The translations under genes were made by a program, and so were the position numbers. From Pseudoalteromonas sp. HM-SA03 (GTDB lineage: Bacteria; Pseudomonadota; Gammaproteobacteria; Enterobacterales; Alteromonadaceae), in NCBI RefSeq assembly GCF_002289345.1, contig NZ_NSDG01000099.1, forward strand, positions 1,376-50,144: a DNA stretch of 48,769 nucleotides. The letters are read 5' to 3'. This document shows positions 21,989 to 30,321 of this stretch, piece after piece. The notes under the pieces were generated by a model. That model did not search any database and was not told where the DNA came from. It saw only the letters and a program-made list of their open reading frames with translations. Numbering within the stretch: the stretch's first letter is position 1; each line of letters starts with the position of its first letter.

Positions 21989-22018
21989 TTGTTACCGACC
22001 AATGTAACACATTATAAT
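21989..22018 (+). promoter_or_regulatory. Promoter with overlapping inverted-repeat operator for the acylase-NRPS operon
   Basis: TTGTTA (21989-21994) and a perfect TATAAT (22013-22018), 18 bases apart, lie about 100 bases before the acylase. An inverted repeat TGTTAC(N8)GTAACA (21990-22009) covers the -35 and most of the spacer. This position suits a repressor or activator dimer. The divergent ToxR-type protein is the obvious candidate; this is inference. The -10 region ATTATAAT is itself palindromic and could also serve the other strand. Confidence 0.6.
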
Positions 22019-22120
22019 GGGAAGTGTTTTGTCTTTCTGTGCTGATTATTCAATTATCTTGGCTAGTTTAGTTTTGTTCACCGTGTGTCGTGCACAAGGA
22101 ACAGGTATTGGAAAGCGAAG

Positions 22121-24544
22121 ATGAGCATAGAAAGAAAACATAGGATTATAAAGAAGGCACTATTATTTAGTAGCCTATCAACTATGGTAATAACCAGTTG
22201 CGCTAGTTATTGGTTATGGGATCGACTGAATTCTGCTCTGCCTTTATTAAATGGTGAAGTTAATCTTCCTCATGTTGAAAATGAGGTTGTCATAGACAGA
22301 GATAGAAGCGGTGTGCCATCTATTATTGCACAGACAAGAATGGATGTATCTCGAGCAATGGGCTTCTTACATGCTCAAGAGCGCTTTTTTCAAATGGATT
22401 ACCTGCGTCGAAAAGCGGCTGGGGAACTTAGTGCGCTGTTTGGCGAGTCTTTTGTTAGTGCTGACAAGGAAGCTAGGCTGCATCAGTTCAGAAAGTCTGC
22501 GCGACAAGCTTATGATAGTTTAGATGTTAGGCACAAAGCATTACTTGATGCATATGTCGAAGGCGTAAATGTTGGGCTTGAAAAGCTAGGCAGTGCCCCA
22601 TTCGAATATACTTTGTTACAAGCATCACCAAACCTTTGGCAAGCGGAGGATTCATTCTTAGTCTCTTTTGCCATGTTTATGGAGATGCAAGGCCATGATT
22701 ACCGTAATACGCTTTATCTAAATAAGTTACGACAAAACCTACCACAGGCACTGGTTGACTTTCTGGTGCCGCTGGGTACGCCTTGGGATCAACCATTAGA
22801 TACACAACATCTTGCAGCTATATCTATTCCTAGTGCTGAAGTTTACTCGCTAAGAAGTGCTACTGACACTAACCAAGACATCTTGGCGTTGCATGAGCAC
22901 GCTGATTCTTTATATACAATGGCGTTACAAGATAGCCCATCGGTTGTTGGCAGTAATAACTGGGCTGTGTCGGGCGAAAATACGAAATCCGGCAAGGCTT
23001 TAGTTGCCAATGATATGCACTTAAATCTTAATGTTCCCAATATTTGGTACCGAGTCGACTTTTCTTGGCACGAAGCGAATGAAGACCGCAAATTAACTGG
23101 TGTTTCCCTACCTGGCCTACCGCTGATGATTTCGGGCAGCAATACGCATATAGCCTGGGGTTTCACTAACTCTATGGGAGATTGGTCTGATTTGCTGCGG
23201 ATCCCTGCAGATAAAGGCCAAGCGTTAGTCACACATGTTACACAGCGCATTGACGTCAAGGGTGCTGAGCCTGTGGAGTACGTCGTTGATGTCACTCCGC
23301 ACGGACCTGTCGTTGAACGTGAACAGAATGGCGATTTACTGGTTTTACGTTGGGTCGCCCATTCATCATCTGCAGTCAACTTAGGGTTATTAGAGGTTGA
23401 GCGTGCATCTAGCGTTGATACTGCGCTGCCTTTATTCAATAACACGCATATGACACATCTCAATGTAGTAGTGGGTGATGAGCAAGGGAATATTGGCTGG
23501 ACGATGTTAGGGGCACTGCCAAAGAGAACGCATTCAGTGTGGGCTCCCATCGACTATGACAATAAAGAATATGATTGGTCAGGGTACTTAACAACTGATA
23601 AATATCCGAAACGTGTTAATCCTGAATCAGGTATTATTTTTACTGCTAATGCACGAGTCGTTTCAGGTGATGAACTAGATATTATTGGCCGTGAAAACTA
23701 TGCCCTTGGTGCGAGAGCGCAGCAAATTCATAACGGTCTCAGAGTGATGTATGAGCCTAGTGAAGCTCAGATGTTGCGTACACAGCTCGATAGTCGCGCA
23801 ATATTTCTCCAGCGTTGGCAGTATCTGCTGCTGTCTATTATGAATGAAGAGTTCATGACCAAATACCCTGAATTGGCCGAATACCGAAAAATTGTCAATA
23901 ACTGGAATGGTAAAGCACTTAAAGACTCCACCGGTTATTTGTTGGTCAGGGCATTCAGAACTCAGGTCGCACGCCGAGTTTTTAGCGGCATTCTTAGTGG
24001 AGTTAATGAAAGTAACCCTGACCTAAATGTTTTTGACTACTTCAGCTTAACCAACCAGTGGGAAAGGCCGCTATGGAAGTTAGTCAATGAGCACCCTGAT
24101 CATCTCTTAAATACACATTTTGAGTCTTGGCAAGCTTTGTATGCCGATGCTCTGACTTTTTTGAATGACCACTTTAATAACACTCATGGCTCGATTGCGA
24201 GTGCCAAATGGGGTGACTACAACAAAGTTGCTATTTCTCATCCTGTTGCTGGTGCTCTGCCACTCATTGGGAAATTTTTTAATATCCCTGAGTACGGTGC
24301 TGACGGAGATATCAATATGCCCCTAGTACAGGAGCAAAGCTTCGGAGCCTCGATGAGAATGGGTGTGACACCAAGTGAAGAGCAGAGTGGGTTCTTTCAT
24401 ATGCCGGTAGGTCAAGCGTCCAATCCAATGTCGCCATACTGGATGGCGGGACACGACGACTGGCAACAAGGAGTGTTCTCGCCATTCTTGCCACAGGAAA
24501 CCGTTTACTCGCTCAAGCTACTCCCCGCTGAGTCTAAGGAATAA
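22121..24544 (+). CDS. Penicillin acylase family Ntn-hydrolase, exported
   Basis: An 807-residue amidohydrolase precursor. Such enzymes cut themselves to expose an N-terminal Ser, then cleave acyl-amide bonds (penicillin G acylase, aculeacin A acylase, PvdQ). The cleavage site is VVGSNNWAVSG, with the nucleophile at Ser278. AVSGENTKSGKALVANDMHL around it is typical of the family. The N-terminus has a basic stretch and then a hydrophobic segment (ALLFSSLSTMVITSCASYWLW), so it is a signal sequence or membrane anchor and the enzyme acts in the periplasm. I start at ATG 22121 rather than GTG 22085, because the charged-then-hydrophobic export signal then sits at the very N-terminus. It is the first gene of the NRPS operon, three bases from NRPS1. 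Removing an acyl cap from the peptide product is therefore likely; lactone-quenching activity is an alternative. Confidence 0.85.
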   Translation: MSIERKHRIIKKALLFSSLSTMVITSCASYWLWDRLNSALPLLNGEVNLPHVENEVVIDRDRSGVPSIIAQTRMDVSRAMGFLHAQERFFQMDYLRRKAAGELSALFGESFVSADKEARLHQFRKSARQAYDSLDVRHKALLDAYVEGVNVGLEKLGSAPFEYTLLQASPNLWQAEDSFLVSFAMFMEMQGHDYRNTLYLNKLRQNLPQALVDFLVPLGTPWDQPLDTQHLAAISIPSAEVYSLRSATDTNQDILALHEHADSLYTMALQDSPSVVGSNNWAVSGENTKSGKALVANDMHLNLNVPNIWYRVDFSWHEANEDRKLTGVSLPGLPLMISGSNTHIAWGFTNSMGDWSDLLRIPADKGQALVTHVTQRIDVKGAEPVEYVVDVTPHGPVVEREQNGDLLVLRWVAHSSSAVNLGLLEVERASSVDTALPLFNNTHMTHLNVVVGDEQGNIGWTMLGALPKRTHSVWAPIDYDNKEYDWSGYLTTDKYPKRVNPESGIIFTANARVVSGDELDIIGRENYALGARAQQIHNGLRVMYEPSEAQMLRTQLDSRAIFLQRWQYLLLSIMNEEFMTKYPELAEYRKIVNNWNGKALKDSTGYLLVRAFRTQVARRVFSGILSGVNESNPDLNVFDYFSLTNQWERPLWKLVNEHPDHLLNTHFESWQALYADALTFLNDHFNNTHGSIASAKWGDYNKVAISHPVAGALPLIGKFFNIPEYGADGDINMPLVQEQSFGASMRMGVTPSEEQSGFFHMPVGQASNPMSPYWMAGHDDWQQGVFSPFLPQETVYSLKLLPAESKE

Positions 24545-24547
24545 GCC

Positions 24548-27500
24548 ATGAAAAACAACAATAAACTCACAGAGGGTAAGGGTATGATGCTGACATCTGC
24601 ACAACTCGATATTTATCTGGATCAAAAACGATATCCAAGCTCACCAAACTATAACATTGGTGGAGTGATAACAATTAAAGAGCCTATTTGTGTGGCCTCC
24701 TTTCAACAGGCTATGGCGCAACTAGTGGCTGAAAACGATATTTTTCACCTCTATTTTCAAGAACAGCTGGGTCAACCAGTTCAGTGTCGCGCTGAAGTTG
24801 CGTGTAAGTTCGAATATCTTGACTTTAGTGCTGTTTCTGATGCGAAAGAACAAGCTAAGCAGTTTGTAAAAACACAGCTAATGCAGCCTTTTGATTTATC
24901 TAAACCTGGTTTATATCAAACCTTCTTGCTCAAACTAACGAGCGACGAGTATTGGTATGTACCGATAGCACATCACTTGATTACCGATGGATTTGGTTAC
25001 AGCAACTGGTTTGATACGTTGTTTAGATATTACTTGGCACATAAAGATGGAAACAGCGTTGTTGAGCCTATCCAGCTGACGCAGTTTGAGCATGTTGTCG
25101 ACTATATAAATCACAATGTGGATATTAGCGTGGCAACTGCAGACTTCTGGCAGCAAAAGTTCAGCAGCCAATTACCAGATAGAGTGTTTGTTCCCAAAAA
25201 GCTAAATAAACCCTTGATGCATAATAGCTTTTTTAGCCAATATGCGATTAAACAGGCTGATTATACTAGCCTATCTGAACTGGCAAAAAACATGGGAGTT
25301 CGTATACATCATCTGTTTATGGCAGCTATCTCATGTTATTTAAATCTTCAATATCATACATCTGACATTATTTTGGCTTTGCCGTTTCACAACCGTGATA
25401 AAGCCACCATGCGAGCAATTGGCGGCATAGTCTCTGTTTTACCAATGCGTTTTGGTATCGATCAGCAGTGGACCATGGCTGACCTTGCGAGTGAGATCCG
25501 TACGCAAATGCGAGATGTCTCAAAGTTTAAGAAATATCCGGTAAGTAAAATTGTTGAGCATGCTCGTCAGTTGAAGCCTGACCTTGAGCGCTTATTCGAT
25601 GTCCAGTTCAATTATCAAAAGCTAAATTATAAATATGCAGACGGTCAGATAGACGCCGAATCAGAGTTTATCCCTCCCGGTGTGGAAACCACGCCTTTGT
25701 TATTTAATCTTTGTGAATATGGCGACCATCAAGACGTGATTTTACAGATTGAAGCAAATCGCGCATTTTTTGATGAATCCGATGTGGCAGTCATATTCGA
25801 ACGTCTGTTTGCTATTTTGGAAGCTATACGTCACAACCCAGAACAGCAGATCTCAGGTTTTAACTTTTTCAATGAACAGGACTTTCAGGCTTATCAATCG
25901 CTAAATGGCAACTCGGAAGCGTGTGACAGTAGTAGCCTAGTGCAACGTTTTAATCAGCAAGTAACAGACCGCCCAAATAGTATTGCGCTAGTTGTTGGTG
26001 AATCTACTTGGACTTATCGCGAATTAAGCGAAAAAGCGGTGCAAATAGCTGAAGTTTTAACGTCACAAGGGCTCCAATTTGGTGATCGTGTAGGATTATG
26101 CCTCGACCGCAATGAGAATATGGTTGCAACGTTATTAGCTTGCTTATCTATAGGCGTAACCTATGTGCCACTTGACCCTTCTTATCCGCCTGATCGTCTG
26201 ACCTTTATGTTTACTGATAGTCAGGCTGCGCTGTTGGTGACTGATACTCAGGTATTGAAAACGACTCCGATTGATGCAAAACGTACGTTACTTATTGACC
26301 AATTGACCGCTAATATAGAGGCGCCAAAGCAGCGTAGCCTTCATTTTTTGACAGAACGCGAAGCTGTGGGTGCTTATATTTTATATACCTCAGGGTCTAC
26401 GGGTCGCCCTAAAGGCGCATTAATTGCTCAACGTAGTTTAGACAATCTCATTGGTGGCATGGTCGCGCGCCTTGAACTTACAGAAGCATGTCATTGTTTA
26501 GCTACAACAACGATAGGGTTTGATATTTCGACTTTGGAAATATTTGCCCCTTTGGTTGTTGGTGGCAAAGTCACGTTGGTTGGGCATCAGATAGGTAAGG
26601 ATGCACTTAAACTCGCAGCGTTTGCAAATACATGTGAGTACAACTTATTCCAGTGTACTCCAACGATGTGGCAAGCCTTAGTTGAGGCTGGTTGGCAAGG
26701 AAATGCTCAAGCGACATTGGTCACTGGTGGTGAGCCGCTTTATCCAGCACTTGCAGAGCAAATGCTGTTGCGATCGAAACGAGTTATTAACGGCTATGGG
26801 CCAACGGAAGCAACCGTGTACTCCTTGGTTGAAGAGGTGCATAGAGATAAAGATGGTATACCAAGTTGCCGGTTATCAAGATCACTTCCTAATTACCGTC
26901 ATTTTGTTGTCGATACTCGAGGGCAACTAGCTCCGGTTGGTGTGAGTGGTGAGCTATGTATTGCGGGCGATGGTCTTGCGCTTAAATATATAGGTCGACC
27001 TGATATTACCGCTACTCAGTTTGTCCACTTACCTGCAGTAGCCAACGAGCGACTTTACCGAACAGGGGACTTAGTCACTTTACACCGCACCGGTGAGATT
27101 GAGTATTTAGGTCGTATCGATCATCAGGTGAAAATCCGTGGTTATCGTATTGAATTAGGGGAAATTGAAGAAAAGCTATCGCAACTGACTGGTATTAAGC
27201 AGGCGGTGGTGAACACGCATGGTGAGCGAGGCTGTGATGTAAAGCTGGCTGCGTATGTCATCATGGAGTCTAGTGCTGCACTTGATGTTGAGGCCATACG
27301 TACTGCGCTTGCAGCTGAGTTACCTAACTTTATGGTGCCTCACTTTTACACCGAAATGGATGCATTTCCATTGACTTCTAGCGGCAAGGTAGACCGCAAA
27401 GCGCTGCCTGAACCTGTACATCGAGAAGTTGAGTTTCTTGCAGCAACAACTGACACCGAGCATTTGTTAAGCACGATTTGGCGGTCGCTATTTGAGCGAG

Positions 27501-30319
27501 ATGTAATCAGCGTGACGCATAATTTCTTTGAGTTGGGTGGTCACTCTTTACTTGCCATGAAGATGTTTGGTCAGATAAGGCAAAGATTACGAGTGGATCT
27601 GCCTCTTGCTTGCATCTTTGAACAGCCAACGATTAGGCAGTTGGCGAGCAAAGTCGATGCGATGTTGGAAGATCAATCATATAGTCTGGCGACTCGCAAT
27701 CTGACTAAGTCGGACATCGAACGTGGACACCCTTTATCGCGCTCTCAACTGTCAATGTGGGTGATTGATAAGCTCAGTTATGGCACGGCGCAATACAATA
27801 TGCCCGGAGTCTTTTCCATTACCGGGGCATTGCAGGTTAGTGCATTACGGAATGCGTTAGCGCAGCTAGTTAGCCGCCATGAAGTGCTACGCACAGTGTT
27901 AATTGATGATGATTATACGGCTAAGCAATACGTGCTCGAAGACTATAGCTTTGATGTGCCAATGATAGACCTCTCGGGTAAACAAGATGTGATGTCCAGT
28001 GTTGAACATTTTGTTGAAGCCGAAGCGAATATGCCTTTTCAACTCGATGTGGGTTTAAAAATTCGCGCCAAAATTATTAAAACTGCGCCGGAACATCACT
28101 TTTTACTACTGACTTTGCACCATATTGCCGCAGATGGATGGTCTATCAACATCTTAACCGAAGAGCTTAAGGTGCTTTATCGCAGTGTGTTGAGAAATGA
28201 AGCTGCTGAACTGCCGACTCTGGATATTCAATACAAAGATTATGCTCATTGGCAACATCAAAACATTCAGGACGGTTTACTGGATGCGCAATTAGAGCAT
28301 TGGCTTGACTTTTTGGCTGATCATCCACAAGTGCATGGGTTACCGTTGGATTATCCTCGACCAGCACAACCTTCATTTAAAGGGCGTAGTTACAAGTTGA
28401 CTATTGATAGTCAAATGCGCTCGCAGTTACAGGCTTTTTGCCAGCGTAAAGACATGACGCCGTTTATGGTACTACAGCTTGTATACGCCCTTTTAATCGC
28501 AGAGCAAAGCGGCGAAAGCGATATCCTAATTGGCACACCTGTAGCGGGTAGAAATCATCCTGATATAGAAGGATTAATAGGATGTTTCACTAATTCAATA
28601 GTACTTCGCAATAGGATCGATCTTAGTCGACCCCTTGAAGACTTATTGGCCGAGTCCAAACAGTCCGTGATGTCTGCTTTTGATAATCAGGATGTTCCCT
28701 TTGAGCTATTGGTAGAGCGATTAAATCCCGAACGCAACCAAAGTTACAACCCGATCTTTCAGCTTTGGTTTGTTTACCACAGTCAACAATTCAACCCGAT
28801 GACGTTGGACAATTTAAAAGTTGAGCTGGTGGAGCCTCATACTCCTAGTGTTAACTTCGATCTTTCATTATCGGTATACGAACAGGAAAGCACACTAACA
28901 CTGGATTGGGAGTACCGCCCTGAGTTGTTTAACGTCGATACGGTAGCGCAATACGCCGCGCGCTTTAAGGCTATTTTGCAATGGTTCCTTGAAGGGTCTG
29001 ACACGTTAACTCCTTTGACACAAATGTCCTCACAAAATATTGAAGTGCCAATCGTTGAGCAAGGAGTGTTTGCTGCACGAGTGGTCGCAAATGCTACCTC
29101 CAGTCCTCAGTCAACGGCAGTGGTAAACGAAGGACAAACAGTTGCTCAGCAAGCCCTGTTTGCAAAAGTTAGACGCATGCGCGCTTATTTAGATGCTCAA
29201 GGCGTAAAACCAGGTTATTCGGTAGGGGTTTGTTTAGAACATGGTTTGGCTTTATTAGTCACGCAGATGGCCTGCTTATTCAGTGGTATCACCTTTATCG
29301 TATTAGACCCAGATAGTGATACGCAGACGATAGATGAAGCAATCAAGCGTTTTAACCTGGAATTCGCGGTTACGCAGCGTCATTTAGGATCATTCTTAGC
29401 TGATACCCCGATAAAAGTGTTGGATACAACAGAAGCGCTGGCTTTTAAGGTACCGACAGGGTTTCTTGAGCCAGAAGCAAAGTTATCGATTCAGCCTATT
29501 TGTATTCTGTATCCGGGATCCGATAACGAAATAGCACTAACACAACACGATCTCGTCATGCTATCGGGCAAGCTCACCAATGAGCTTCAACCACAGCAGA
29601 GCCACAGTAATAAGTTTATTTGGAATGCATCCGTGTCTTTCGATTGCTCTGTCATGGCGCTATGTCTAATGAGTATTGACTTCGAATTACATATCGTTGA
29701 CACCAAGACACGATACTCAATTACTGAATTGAATGATTACTTAGCATCTCAACAAGTAAACCTGATTGAGCTGACGCCTGGGTACTTAAATTTAATGAAC
29801 AGCCAAACTGGGCTTACGTTTAATCACACAACGGATCTGCTTATCAATGGTACAGAGGTGGATACACACCTGACTGAAATCCTAGCGCAATATCAAGCAA
29901 CATCAGATGCCAAAGTGATATCAGTCAACGCACTTTTTGAAGAGTTCCGCTTAATCAAACTTAACCAGCTATCAGCGTCAAATCAGCGTCTTGGCAGTCT
30001 TGCACAGACTCAAAGCAAAGCTATGCAACTGCGCGAACGCATTATAGATATTTTGCATGATATTTATGCATCGTTACTAAAAAAAGACCAAGTCAAAGTC
30101 GATGCAGGGTTCTACGAATTAGGAGGTAATCCATTACAAGTACAGGGTTTATGTTCATCTTGTGAACAGCATTTTAACTTGGGACTAAATGTGTCGACAT
30201 TTGCCAGTGGTCCCTCTGTTAGCCAATTGGCAGAACTAATCTCATCCATTTTTAACAATCAAAGTATGGCCAGTCCAATGATGACAGCTACTACTTCGCT
30301 GCAAACTTTAAGGAAATAA
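24548..30319 (+). CDS. Nonribosomal peptide synthetase 1 (C-A-T-C-A*-T*, last module degenerate)
   Basis: A 1923-residue assembly-line enzyme. The first condensation domain is at the very N-terminus (AHHLITDGFGY, H142-G148). It resembles the EntF type and probably joins an acyl or aryl starter to residue 1. A1 has TSGSTGRPKG (614-623), FDIST with D659, YRTGD and SSGKVDR. The ten specificity positions read about D-I-L-Q-V-G-G-V-Y-K, nearest to glycine codes but uncertain. T1 is LGGHSLL with Ser1000. C2 has LHHIAADG (1190-1197) and looks active. The following A* (about 1511-1835) has lost the ATP motif (LYPGSDNE at 1655) and the whole C-terminal lobe. T* reads LGGNPLQ, with Pro1862 where the phosphopantetheine Ser should be. 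The second module therefore cannot load an amino acid or carry a chain. ATGs at 24584 and 24587 are possible alternative starts. Confidence 0.9.
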   Translation: MKNNNKLTEGKGMMLTSAQLDIYLDQKRYPSSPNYNIGGVITIKEPICVASFQQAMAQLVAENDIFHLYFQEQLGQPVQCRAEVACKFEYLDFSAVSDAKEQAKQFVKTQLMQPFDLSKPGLYQTFLLKLTSDEYWYVPIAHHLITDGFGYSNWFDTLFRYYLAHKDGNSVVEPIQLTQFEHVVDYINHNVDISVATADFWQQKFSSQLPDRVFVPKKLNKPLMHNSFFSQYAIKQADYTSLSELAKNMGVRIHHLFMAAISCYLNLQYHTSDIILALPFHNRDKATMRAIGGIVSVLPMRFGIDQQWTMADLASEIRTQMRDVSKFKKYPVSKIVEHARQLKPDLERLFDVQFNYQKLNYKYADGQIDAESEFIPPGVETTPLLFNLCEYGDHQDVILQIEANRAFFDESDVAVIFERLFAILEAIRHNPEQQISGFNFFNEQDFQAYQSLNGNSEACDSSSLVQRFNQQVTDRPNSIALVVGESTWTYRELSEKAVQIAEVLTSQGLQFGDRVGLCLDRNENMVATLLACLSIGVTYVPLDPSYPPDRLTFMFTDSQAALLVTDTQVLKTTPIDAKRTLLIDQLTANIEAPKQRSLHFLTEREAVGAYILYTSGSTGRPKGALIAQRSLDNLIGGMVARLELTEACHCLATTTIGFDISTLEIFAPLVVGGKVTLVGHQIGKDALKLAAFANTCEYNLFQCTPTMWQALVEAGWQGNAQATLVTGGEPLYPALAEQMLLRSKRVINGYGPTEATVYSLVEEVHRDKDGIPSCRLSRSLPNYRHFVVDTRGQLAPVGVSGELCIAGDGLALKYIGRPDITATQFVHLPAVANERLYRTGDLVTLHRTGEIEYLGRIDHQVKIRGYRIELGEIEEKLSQLTGIKQAVVNTHGERGCDVKLAAYVIMESSAALDVEAIRTALAAELPNFMVPHFYTEMDAFPLTSSGKVDRKALPEPVHREVEFLAATTDTEHLLSTIWRSLFERDVISVTHNFFELGGHSLLAMKMFGQIRQRLRVDLPLACIFEQPTIRQLASKVDAMLEDQSYSLATRNLTKSDIERGHPLSRSQLSMWVIDKLSYGTAQYNMPGVFSITGALQVSALRNALAQLVSRHEVLRTVLIDDDYTAKQYVLEDYSFDVPMIDLSGKQDVMSSVEHFVEAEANMPFQLDVGLKIRAKIIKTAPEHHFLLLTLHHIAADGWSINILTEELKVLYRSVLRNEAAELPTLDIQYKDYAHWQHQNIQDGLLDAQLEHWLDFLADHPQVHGLPLDYPRPAQPSFKGRSYKLTIDSQMRSQLQAFCQRKDMTPFMVLQLVYALLIAEQSGESDILIGTPVAGRNHPDIEGLIGCFTNSIVLRNRIDLSRPLEDLLAESKQSVMSAFDNQDVPFELLVERLNPERNQSYNPIFQLWFVYHSQQFNPMTLDNLKVELVEPHTPSVNFDLSLSVYEQESTLTLDWEYRPELFNVDTVAQYAARFKAILQWFLEGSDTLTPLTQMSSQNIEVPIVEQGVFAARVVANATSSPQSTAVVNEGQTVAQQALFAKVRRMRAYLDAQGVKPGYSVGVCLEHGLALLVTQMACLFSGITFIVLDPDSDTQTIDEAIKRFNLEFAVTQRHLGSFLADTPIKVLDTTEALAFKVPTGFLEPEAKLSIQPICILYPGSDNEIALTQHDLVMLSGKLTNELQPQQSHSNKFIWNASVSFDCSVMALCLMSIDFELHIVDTKTRYSITELNDYLASQQVNLIELTPGYLNLMNSQTGLTFNHTTDLLINGTEVDTHLTEILAQYQATSDAKVISVNALFEEFRLIKLNQLSASNQRLGSLAQTQSKAMQLRERIIDILHDIYASLLKKDQVKVDAGFYELGGNPLQVQGLCSSCEQHFNLGLNVSTFASGPSVSQLAELISSIFNNQSMASPMMTATTSLQTLRK

Positions 30320-30321
30320 CC

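Noticed and set aside
22085..22120. GTG start for the acylase
   Set aside because: It would put 12 polar residues before the export signal; the ATG at 22121 gives a normal charged-then-hydrophobic N-terminus.
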